Shown one piece after another: positions 21,143-31,110 of a DNA stretch of 64,000 nt. Numbering within the stretch: position 1 is the stretch's first letter; each line of letters begins with the position of its first letter. The stretch is from the NCBI GenBank assembly GCA_029378245.1, contig JARKIF010000024.1, positions 372,001 through 436,000 of the forward strand, written 5' to 3'. Position numbers and translations under genes: made by a program. The notes under the pieces were generated by a model, which was not told where the DNA came from, made no database searches, and worked only from the letters and a program-made list of their open reading frames with translations. Source of the DNA: Roridomyces roridus (lineage: Eukaryota; Basidiomycota; Agaricomycetes; Agaricales; Mycenaceae).

Positions 21143-22854
21143 GCAAACACTCTGACTATGAGGTAGCGCGTCTTCACGTACTCGAGTCCACCCTTCTCAA
21201 CTCCGCAGCCGGATTCAGGGCATGAGGCCGTATACCGCTTTAACGGAAGGCCAGCGCGGGTACGCACCATCTTTCCAGGGTCCCATTCGCTCAAATCCAT
21301 CCATTCAGCGCGCCGCACAAGACAACATGTACGAAAGCGATGGGGAAACAGGCGAGAAGAGGAAGTATGCACAAGTCTCTGTGAGTCGCCTTCCATCTCG
21401 CTTAGGCTTGGACTAGAACCAAACCAGCACGAATCCGCGTCCGCACCCCCGTTTTTCACTGCCAAAAAGCCTCGTTGCTACGCCCCAGACACCCAAACTC
21501 CAGTGCGCCCCCTTGCCCATTTTGAATGCTCGATACCCACGCTTGATTCAGAAGGAAATCGAGAAAAGGAAATTCGAATCGTACCCATTCGCCGATCCGG
21601 GCTACGAAAGTGACACTGGTAAACGCGACATTCCCTCCTGCGACAACTTTAGAAAGGGTATACCGGTGCAGAAGACTCTACTTGTCGGGTGCGTCTCCCT
21701 TTCTATTCCCTCACATTCTTTTCTTCAACTCTGCACAGACATATCAGGAAAGTACTCAACCGCGAAGGCCGTGCGATTTGCCGCATCGTTCACGCACATG
21801 GGTGGTCGTATCGCGATATTGCTACAATTTTTGGCGTGTCGGAACATTCCGTGCGAAGGGCGATCGACAATGTTCGGTATACTCCGCGTGATAGAGTTGA
21901 GGAGGATTATATGCGCGTGCGGGACCCCGGGTTTGGGGTGTATTTTCCGCCTCTTGAGGTGCGGTTCTTTTCTTGTCTTTCAGCGGCGTTGAGAGCTTTG
22001 TATAGTCGTCAGCCAGCCACAAGATTAAACGCGAACAGAAGATCTGCGTAGAAAAACCTCAAGAAAGAAGGGCCAGCGTATTATTTTCCTCTTGTTGTAC
22101 CACCCAGCTCTGACGAAATCCCAGGCTCCATCTTACCCGTCCATCTTCAAGGGACTGCCCGGGTATCCCACCAATACGCGTACATCATCAGCACCTCAAC
22201 TTCCCGTTGCAGCTCCCCTGCCCGCACCGCACATCTCATCCGCGGCGCCCACCTCATCCGCACTCCCCAGCTTCCTAGCCAACGTCATGAACCTCAACTC
22301 CCTGTCCGCACACCACGAATTACTCTCTGCCCAGGGCTTCTCGGCGCTTCGTTTACAGATCATGGCGGCGTGGCCTCGACCAGCTATCGAGGAGGCACTA
22401 GCACGGACTTTGATGGGGATAGAGATCCTCGAGGTTGGGTGGGAGAGTCTTGATGCGAGCCAAGTTATTGCGCTGGAAGTTGGGGTGTGGAAGCTGAAGA
22501 GCACGTTGCCTTTGGTGGGTTCCGTTCATTGTTATGCCTTGATACCTGCTGAAACGTCTCCAGGGATCCCCACTCCCGCCTCTCGTCGGTGCCCTCCCTT
22601 CGCCGGAATCAAAATTCCCCAGAGACATCACTCTTACTTCGTTCCTTCAAAACGTGATGGGGTTCGATCTCAGCGCTCACTGTGAGCTCTTGGATGCACA
22701 GGGTCTGGATGTCGTGCGGCTCGGTACGATGACGACGTGGGATTCGGAGCTCGTGAAGGAGATGGTGGGTCGGTTATTTGTGCATGAGCCAAGGATGAGT
22801 AAACTGGAGGCGCTCGCTTTGGAGTTTGCGTTGAGGGGGTTGGGTGCACAATAA
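21122..22854 (+). CDS. Helix-turn-helix protein, copy 2, with a duplicated C-terminal domain
   Basis: A multi-exon gene paralogous to its left neighbour. Acidic short exons come first (MNHDDDSKHSDYE, PDSGHEAVYRFNG, MYESDGETGEKRK), then FADPGYESDTGKRD, then the helix-turn-helix LNREGRAICRIVHAHGWSYR...GVSEHSVRRAIDN (about 21749-21960). The C-terminal part holds two copies of one approximately 70-residue domain: FLANVMNLNSLSAHHELLSAQGF (22260-22500) and FLQNVMGFDLSAHCELLDAQG (22640-22854). The stop is at 22852-22854. Exon limits between 21122 and 21600 are tentative; the first exons may be a separate gene. I do not recognise the C-terminal domain. Confidence 0.5.
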
Positions 22855-22938
22855 GTTCGCCGAACGTCCGTGTATTGTCTTGCCTTGTCGTGAGCATCAT
22901 CTTGTATCTTGTGAATCATTAATCCTGTCTACGTAAAT

Positions 22939-23606
22939 CTACACAATCGCCGTCGCAATCTGAGCCTGCCAGACTTCCCCGACTGTATGGGACACGGAGA
23001 CGAGGTAGAAATCCCTCAAGTCCAAATTCGTGCGCTCGTGAGTGTTCAAAGTCTGTTTGCTTGTTCGTGAGATTACCGTAAATTTCAACCAGGAGGACGA
23101 GTCACTGACCTGGAAATGTTGGAAATACGCCTCAGCCACGCTAAGCGCAAACTCTGCGCGCGTCTTGCCTCGGACTTTGATTCGACAAGTCGTTGTCCAG
23201 GATTCATGCCCGGGCCACTGCCAAGGAAGAGATCAGAAACCAGCTGGGACCGCAGATAGCGCGAGCCACTCACGATGATACACAGCACCACACTCCTTAG
23301 AATCGCATGTGCCGTTCCATCATCGAAAACCCTGCCCCGTCCATCTCGAATCATCCTCTGCACGGCCCAAGGCCCGACGTGCGTCCCGACCATCCAGATA
23401 TCCCACAACGACACGCCCGCAGGCGTTTTGGGGCCGATGTACGTGAAATCCACGCTGCAGGATCGGCAGTATGGGGTGGAGACGGCGGCTTCCTCCCGTG
23501 TGGGTTGGTACCGAATTGTTCGGATGGGTACGCGGGGGAGGGAGCGGTGGTGGGTCCTTTTGCGGCTGGGTACGCGTTGGAGGTGGGTTGTGATTATGTT
23601 GGTCAT
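22939..23606 (-). CDS. Uncharacterised protein, tandem paralogue A
   Basis: Minus-strand exons read SLPRVPIRTIRYQPTREEA, CRSCSVDFTYIGPKTPAG, VSLWDIWMVGTHVGPWAVQR, then after introns RIKVRGKTRAEFALSVAEAYFQHFQ and DLRDFYLVSVSHTVGEVWQAQIATAIV. The product is about 170 residues. I do not recognise a domain. The same exon order and motifs recur in the gene at 24030-24680. Introns lie near 23000-23100 and 23220-23275. The start at 23606 is the first ATG upstream of the conserved block. Probably a lineage-specific small protein. Confidence 0.55.
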
Positions 23607-24029
23607 GGATCGAGAGAGACGGGAACGAGTTGTGTTGGGGAGGGTATTCGAGATCTAGTGGGAGGTTGAGTTGATCTTCGGCGGCTGAAGTATCGTTTGT
23701 TTTATGCATCCTAGCAAGAGGTCAAAGCGCATGTCGGGGCCAGTGGGGTGGTCAAACGCTGTACTTGAGGTCAAAGATTCGGACAATGAGCGGCGAGGTC
23801 CGAGCGTATTGTCGGACCAAGGGTCCGAGCTTTCAATTGATATAATTCAATTGTCGGGCCGGGTCATGATGAACAACGGTAGCTCAGTCGACGGGAGGCC
23901 CGCGCTTTGGAGTTTGCCTTGAGGAACCGGCCAGTTGGCCTGCATGAAATCCATCCCTTTTCCTGTCGGATCCTGCGTCCATAATGTGGTCATCCTATGA
24001 TAAAAAAGCCTCTAAATACATGCATGCGT

Positions 24030-24680
24030 CTACACAATATGACTCAAGGCCGTCCTCACAACAGTCGTCGCAATCTGCGCCTGCCACACATCGCCAACCG
24101 TATGCGAAACAGAAACGAGGTAGAAATCCTCAATGTTTAGCTTCCTGCCCACTTCGGTGTTCAACATCTGACGTGAATCTGAATAAAAAGAAGAAGCCAA
24201 TGGAATGGCAACGCACCTTGAAATGCTGGATATACGCATAGACGACACTGAGCGCAAAGTCAGCGCGCGTCATGCCCCTGACGTCGAGCGGACAAACACC
24301 TTTCCTATTTTCATACCCGGGCCACTGAAAGCAGTTAATCAGTTCAGTTCACGAAGCAGAAAAGCGAGCAGGCCACTCACCAAAATCCTTAAAACAACCC
24401 TCCTTACTCTAGGCTTCATATCATCAAACACCCGATCCGCCCCACCTCTCACTAAACTCGTCGCCGTCCGACGACTGATTGAGGCTAGTTCCCAGAGATC
24501 CCAAAACGACACCCCCGAAGGCGTCCTTGGGCCGACATAGGCGACATCCACCTTGTAGGATAAGCAGCGCGGGATTGAAAGGACAGCTTCCTCCCGCGTG
24601 GGTCGGTATCGCACCGTGCGCATGGGTACGCGGGGGAGGGAACGGAGGAAGGGGAGGACGCGGTTGATTTCGTCGGTCAT
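24030..24680 (-). CDS. Uncharacterised protein, tandem paralogue B
   Basis: Same architecture as the gene at 22939-23606: SLPRVPMRTVRYRPTREEA, YVGPRTPSGVSFWDLWELA, then DVRGMTRADFALSVVYAYIQHFK and IEDFYLVSVSHTVGDVWQAQIATTVV. The start is the ATG at 24680 (MTDEINRVLPFLRS). The DNA upstream of the two copies is also alike (AAAGGTCAAAGCGCA at about 24743 and AGAGGTCAAAGCGCA at about 23716), so an approximately 1 kb block including the promoter was duplicated. Function unknown. Confidence 0.55.
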
Positions 24681-24943
24681 GGAGAATAGAATAAGGTGTA
24701 GTGGTGTTTAAGCTGTAATTCATCGTTTTTATGCTAACCAAAGGTCAAAGCGCACGTCGACTTCGGGGCCAGCCAGGTGATGCAGTGGCCCGGTAGGTGC
24801 TTGACGTACGTACTCGGGTTCAAAGAGTGAGGTCCAAGCGCGTCGTCGGACCCTTGTCCAACGCTGAGTATTGCTGGACAATAATACAAGTTCAATTCAA
24901 TACTCGATACAAAGATGTTTGAGGAAGTACACTTCTCCGAGTC

Positions 24944-26177
24944 TTACACGCGCCACTGATTCCTCTCGCCGCCTTCCACGGAACCAGATCTCGAATAATG
25001 ATACTCCTTCTCCTTCATGACGTCCCTCGACGCCGGCCGCGCGGGAAAATTGATGGTCGGAACCACAGGCCTGCTGGACAAGGGTACCGTCAACGGGGCG
25101 TCCTCGTCTCTCGGACGACGGCGGTTGTTGAGGACTACGAGCATGGTGTTCGCGGAGCTGTGGCATGAATTAGTCACGCAGTGATGAGTAGATGTTATGA
25201 GCTTACAGTCCGGGGAGAATCATTGTGGGGCAGACAAAGTACGTCGTATTCTGATATGTGATTTCAGCTGCAGGAAGGGCGAAACCAAGACCAAAACGCA
25301 CCTGCATACCGAGGTAAAGCGAGAGCCCGATTATAGCGACGACCGCCGTCAAGGTGTTGGTCTCGATGAGCAGACGGACGACGTTCTTGACACAGTCACG
25401 CGAGGTAGGGAGGACCTTTGCCGTCAATACGAGATAGCTCATAGTGAACGCAATGAGCATGTCAGCGGCGCCTCCTCCGATGAGCCAGAGGTACACGAGG
25501 ATCGTGCGGAGGTGACCACGACGCCAGGTTTGGGTCAGGTTGAGGAGTTTCGCCTCGTTGATGTACCCGAGGATGCCGCAGCCCATGCCACCCGCACATT
25601 GCGCCAACGCGAGCTGGACCTTTAGGGCGCTCCAGAATGACCAAATTTACGAAGTAACTCACCAGACCGATGAACACAGCTACAGGCCACGCAGAGCGTT
25701 TGAGGCGCACGATTCGAACGGCTAGGAAGAGTTGTACGAGCATGGCGACGAATGAGCCCATGAGCGGGGTGTAGAAGCGAGCGTGGTGCGGGTTGCCGAA
25801 ACGCACGATGTCACCGAAGCCGTCGCCGAACCAATATTGCGTGTCGATGATGTTGAGCAAGGTACATGCGAGCATGACGAGGAAGATGTAGTAGACGAGC
25901 ATTTTCAAGCCGAGGTTGTCGGTGGGGAAGCAGAGGCGGTAGACATCTATGCTAGGTGAGTACCGTGAATTGGACAGACCCGGGCACGTACAGACTTGGA
26001 CGACCAATGTCCCGAAGAAGAAGAGGTTTAGGAGGGATCCAATGAGTTGCGATGTGACTCTGCGGAGAATGAGCGGGTACATGATGAATGAGAGGTAACT
26101 CACATCGGTGCGAAATCCGGGGGGATCGTGGGCGCACTGGGAGAAGATACGTTCAAGGGCGTCGAAGGGGTGGTCAT
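24944..26177 (-). CDS. Multi-pass membrane protein of the basidiomycete DUF6534 type
   Basis: Starts MTTPSTPLNVSSPSAPTIPPDFAP at 26177, then exons encode several hydrophobic segments: QLIGSLLNLFFFGTLVVQV, MLVYYIFLVMLACTLLNII, PLMGSFVAMLVQLFLAVRI, WPVAVFIGL, a segment near LIGGGAADMLIAFTMSYLVL, and TNTLTAVVAIIGLSLYLGM. The C-terminus reads ANTMLVVLNNRR followed by a polar tail ending GERNQWRV. Seven or so membrane segments, a conserved Leu-rich sixth helix and the terminal N-T-x-L-x-x-L-N-x-R box are typical of DUF6534/DUF6533 proteins, which are abundant in Agaricomycetes and have no known function. Introns near 25620-25665, 25945-25990 and 26060-26105 have GT-AG ends. Confidence 0.75.
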
Positions 26178-26961
26178 GATGCGTCTAAGATCGACTGACT
26201 ACCGCTGCAGCTTTATTGAGGATACTGTCTGAGACCGATCCGGCGGATACGTTGAGGACCGACTGCGGGAAGGGGCTTCCGCGTTATGCATCGTATGTCT
26301 GAGTTGGGTGTCATGGAGGAGCGGAGCAAGGCGGGAGTGTGTGACGTCTGATGTGGCTCTCGCTTATCTCTGACCACAACAGTCTCCTGACTCCTCTGAA
26401 CGAGCTCGAGCTTTTCAGCATCGTTCTGCTGCTATTCTTGCATCCTTGATCTTCTTGGGAATCTGCTCTCCTTCTTCTCCTAATGCGTGGGACGTCGGTG
26501 ACTGGGATCGGCGGATGGAATGCGATTTTCTTGGACCGCACCATTCCCGCTGTCTCTCAGTGGCTTCCATGCCTCGCCTCAAGTCGGCACACGTAAAATA
26601 AGGGAACTTTTCCCAGATATCTGGTCGGCTTCTTCAGCGATACTCGACTTTCCACTGCTTGCAGCTTCGGTCGACGCTGACTGCTGATCGTACCATTGTC
26701 CCAATCCAATCTCGTCGTACCACCTCTGGAAGATTCTCGAACCATCCGATTCCCAAAACGTGGGGCCGCCGACGGGGGTCCGTCATGTCATGTATGATGC
26801 AATTGGCTACCTCACTTTTGGGGCGCGAAGCTCGAGGTCCGAAGCCTCGGATGTGGGACACGCGGCCGTAGTATATAAGAAGGACGTACGCACGGAGGAC
26901 TCCCACTACACCACTTCCTACACACTACTCCACCCCACTCTACCCTCACACAAATCATATC
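26178..26961. promoter_or_regulatory. Intergenic region with TATA box upstream of the microprotein gene
   Basis: No gene seen on either strand. TATATAAG at 26872-26879 lies 83-90 bp before the ATG at 26962, a plausible core promoter. The rest is unremarkable. Confidence 0.5.
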
Positions 26962-27349
26962 ATGGTGAGTCCAATCCGCCCATTCAATCCGAAGGGATTC
27001 TAACCGTTCCCTCAGGGTGCCATATTCAGGTACTTGACCTCGCAGCTGTGTCCCCCGCCGATGCTAACGTCCCATCTCAGCGCAATAGGCCGAGGAATCA
27101 ACGCCATCATCAGCGCCATCGCTGGAGTTCTCATGGCCATAGTCGGCGCGATCACGACTGTGCGTTGCTTCCCTCTCCTGCTCCACCTCTCCTCGCCAAC
27201 TGTTAACCACCTTTACACAGGTAATCGTAACAATCTTCGACGTCATCGTCGACATACTTTGCTGCCGGTGTTTCGGATCCCGCGCCTCTGGAGGGAGGCG
27301 CGCGCGGAGAAGGGGAGGTGCGGGCGCCGGTGGGGCGGCTACGTATTGA
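26962..27349 (+). CDS. 74-residue membrane microprotein in four exons
   Basis: Exons 26962-26964, 27016-27029, 27081-27159 and 27221-27349 join in frame to 75 codons including stop; the first exon is only the ATG. The product starts MGAIFSAIGRGINAIISAIAG, continues as one long hydrophobic amphipathic stretch (VLMAIVGAITTVIVTIFDVIVDIL), then CCRCF and an Arg/Gly-rich tail ending GAATY. All introns are GT-AG. I recall very similar small proteins in other basidiomycetes, none with a known role. The N-terminal glycine and the CCRC cluster would fit lipid modification and membrane attachment, which is inference. Confidence 0.75.
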
Positions 27350-27508
27350 GTGAAGAGATGTCGGCATCTTGGATTTTCTTTTCTCATGTACATACGTGAC
27401 TAGTAATTGTAATTGACCTTTTTTCTTTGCTGGAGATGCGTCGAATAATCTCGCCGTGCGAACAAAAAGAAAGAAAGGGCTACGCCAGCAGCGAATCATC
27501 TGCGGCCA

Positions 27509-30500
27509 GGAATCGAACCTAGTACTAGTATCTCCCGATATGAGGACTGTGCATCTTTCTAGTGGTAGTTGCTTATCGTCCATCGGCCTATCAAGTATCT
27601 TGTTCTCAAAGTTTATCACGACGAGAACAACCACCTTCCTTGTGTCTCTCCCATAGCGACTGCCGGGGTGACTCAAGGTGGAGGCTTCAACTGCCTGTCT
27701 GGGCTTTCAGCTACTTCAGATTTTCTTTTTGTTGGGATGCTTTGACTTCGACTGGTCTAGGGCGCTAGCACTTCCTTCGACACTAACGCAATCGAAACGA
27801 AACGGCCCCCGACTCGGACGAAGTTTTGAATTAGTTTCGACGCCTTGTGCGGCGTGTCTTTATATCTTCAAGAGCCTAGGCCCGCTTACAAAAATCCGCC
27901 AGGAAGAAGTAATGCCGTGCAGGAATCGAACCTCGACTTGGCAGCCTCAGTGCGCCGTGCGCGCTCAGTACTCAGTGTACAGTGGACACGTTATTCTCAA
28001 AGCTGTCCGATTAGCACAAAACTTACCTGAGTCGTGTTCCCTTCGAGACGAATCCGACCGAAAAAACAAGCTCAAAATACAACAAGAGAATCCAGATCTA
28101 TGTGCCAGGAATCGAACCTGGTCTCACCTGGTGTGGGGCAGCAGCGGCATTTTCCCAGTTGCCTACCCATGTCCCGAAGCGTTTCTCTCCGACCCTCAAC
28201 GTTTCGACGCTTGTGCCTTCTTCGAGAGTCAGGCCCTCCGACGAAGCTCCATCCAGCGTCTGTCCGTGCCGGGAATCCAGCGTCCACTCCGCCATGCGCA
28301 GGCTCCTCATCGCTGATCGCTCAACGTGCATTCACTGCAAATTCACAGTCATTCATTGTTACCTGAATAATCGCTATTGTTTTTCACCTGTTTTTTACTG
28401 AGATTTCTTTTGCGAGAGCAGAATCAACTTGGACTTGTGCTGTCAGGCGCAAACATTTTCAATTGCTCGAGAGTCAATGTAGTACAGTCATTCCACGGTC
28501 CTTGCATCGGCAAAAATGTTTATGCCGTTTCCCATCAAAATTCGACTTTGATGGCCGGTTCGGCATACCTGAGGGACACGGCTGAGTACAAAGACCCCTC
28601 AGCAACAAAAAGAATCTCAGAAATCCATCAGGCTTTGCACTTATGAGCGCAATCGGCGTGGGGTGCATTTTGGCACTTTATTGGTCCTTGCATTTTTCAA
28701 CTCAGGAGCGGAATTTGTCAAAAATTGTAATCTTTTGAGTGATTTCCAGTGTAATAGGGACTACCTCAAACCTGGGGGTACAATGTTGAAGAGTACCTTC
28801 CCACGGTTCCTCCTCGAAATTGCAATCTTTTGGATCCTTACCGATTCCCCAAAACTTCACAGCAAAACCTGTCCCCAGAGCTTTCTCACCCACAATGCCA
28901 CCCAAGACTACCCATTTCATGATTTACTTCCCAAACAAGTGTTTCTCACGGGTTTGGTCCAAGAAACGTCAATCAAATGCCGACATCATGTCGAAGGCCA
29001 TGAATGTTTGGCCTTGTTCAACAGGAAGGAGTGGTCGGTTCATCCCAAATTTTTTGTGTCATAGAAAGGAGACTCTTAAGGCCATTCCAGTAACATTTAC
29101 CTGTCAAAATACCCCTTCATCTCATGTCATAGTTGTTTACAAGCTGATTTTGCATATAGTCCCCCATTTGCTGAATTCTGAGGGTGGTATACTGTTCAAA
29201 ATAGAACATAGGGAGGTAGATCAGAGTCTGTTGAATAGGTTTACCAAACATCTGGTCCAAAAAAGTGCAGTTTTGGGCTATATAAAATGGAACATGCAAG
29301 GACCGATGAAAATGCATCGACCGTGGAATGACTGTAGTATCAATGCCTCGGGCAAAAGAAAACATTAGACGTTCAACGTGGATCGCCGTGCCTGGAATCG
29401 AACCTGGGCTCACCCAGGCGCACTCTACGACGAGACGCAACCACCTCCCTCGTGTCTCTCCAACGCCCGCCGTACTTGGTTTAAGTGATGCAAGTCTGGG
29501 GTTCGTCTCTTTACTAGTAGAATGGCAGATTTTCTTTTTGCTAGGAATGCTCTGATTGAACATTTTGGAGACTGAACGAACGGACAAGAGCAAGATGATG
29601 GGTTCGAGAGTCTGGACCTCCGAGCAAAAAACGAATCTTTCAGCCGGGATTCTGTGTGGCAGGAATCGAACCTGGTCTCACCTGGTGTGCGGACTGTATC
29701 TTCGTAGTTGCCTCCCGATGTCTTCCACTTGTCCACTATTTTCTTCTCGAAGTTTAAATGGTGTTATCACGACGAGAAGTAACCACCTTCCTCGTGTCTC
29801 TCCGATCGCGACGGCCGGAGTGATTCAAGTGTCAGAATCAAATTTCAAGTTCGCGGCTTGTAGAATAGACAGACTTTCTTCTTTGCTGGGGTCGAAAAGG
29901 CTCCCGACGAAGTTATGGATTAGTCTCGACGCTTGTGCTATCATATTCTCTTCAAGAGCCCAGGCCCTCGAGCTCCGAGCAAAAATCTGTCGAATGAAAC
30001 AACTGATTGCCCCGCCAGGAGTCGATAGTCTGTCTTTCATGGGATTTCATCTGTTAGAGGACCTTCAACTTGCGTGCATGCGAAGCGTTGGAATTTTCTG
30101 GTTGTTTGAGAGCCTAAATGGTTGCTAAATGGACCCTCCGACCAAAAAACAAGCTCAACGTCACCAGCACATCTGTGGCAGGAATCGAACCTCAGGGAAC
30201 CTGGTCTCACCTGGTGTGGGGAAGCAGCTTTTTTCGGGTTGCCTACATACCGATGGGCCAAGCGTTTCTCTCCGACCCTGAACTTTTCGACGCTTTGTGT
30301 CTTTGTATTTTCTTCGAGACCCTTGATGAAAAATATTAGAAGCAGGACATTGTATTGCCGTGCCAGGAATCGAACCTCGACTTGAGGCTCAACGCTTCGT
30401 TATAAGAGTCAGGGCACACTGTCTCGACAAGATGAAGCCACCGTAATCGTGTCTACTCCGACGGCAACGATATGAGTATATCGAGTTCAACTTATCTGAG

Positions 30501-30843
30501 CTGTGTCGGCGAACGTGGGCTGAGGTGGATCGGATTCCAATTCTTTTTCTGTCGCCGAGGAACTGACCAAATCGTATAAACTCCGGGTGGCTGGCTCGAA
30601 TGGCCATGGAGCGCGGAGACCATTCCAAATTGGCTGGATTGTCGCTATCTGGGCTATGTCTTCGCACGTGGGCGAGCCGAGATGGAAGCCTCGATCGGTC
30701 CATGGACTATCGCAGAAGACCTGGATCGACAGGCTTGAGTCGGGCCGAAAACTCGATCGACGGACCAAGAGATCACAGGCACCTCTATGCCAAAACAAAT
30801 TGCATGAATGATGAGATGAGATTTCTGGACCAGGAATCGAACC
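27509..30843 (-). repeat. Array of eight tRNA-like (Pol III B-box) repeats, minus strand
   Basis: The sequence GGAATCGAACC, reverse complement of the tRNA B-box GGTTCGATTCC, occurs at 27509, 27922, 28108, 29394, 29662, 30181, 30366 and 30833. Several copies also share GTGAGACCAGG next to the B-box and a degenerate A-box-like GGCAACT about 50 bp away, plus flanking text such as ACCACCTTCCTCGTGTCTCTCC-like blocks (27630, 29440, 29785). None folds into a complete cloverleaf with matching acceptor strands by my inspection, so these look like decayed tRNA genes or a tRNA-derived SINE family. Confidence 0.6.
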
Positions 30844-31110
30844 TAGACTCAGCCAGTGCACGAGCTCAGCGCACAGTAGCTAGCGGTGGATTCCCGGATG
30901 CTTAGTGGAGTTCGCTAGTTGATCTTCTGCCCGTCATCGTGTCGGGGAACGTCGGAGATTTGGATTGCATTATCTGTGGCAGCGGAAGTAAGTGCTATGT
31001 CGTACAAACTCCGGGCGGCTGGCTGGAATGGAGCGCGGAGACGATTCCGACTTCCCTGGAAGCGGCAGTCCTTGCTATCTAGGCTATGTCTTCGCACGTG
31101 GGCGATCGGT
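30572..31110 (+). repeat. Diverged tandem duplication of about 426 bp spacing
   Basis: ACTCCGGGTGGCTGGCTCGAATGG (30579) recurs as ACTCCGGGCGGCTGGCTGGAATGG (31005), and GGGCTATGTCTTCGCACGTGGGCGA (30651) recurs at 31081. A more diverged third copy of the latter lies near 30497. Confidence 0.55.

Noticed and set aside
27509..30843. Calling the eight GGTTCGATTCC sites as functional tRNA genes
   Set aside because: B-boxes are good, but A-boxes are degenerate and I could not pair acceptor or anticodon stems in any copy.
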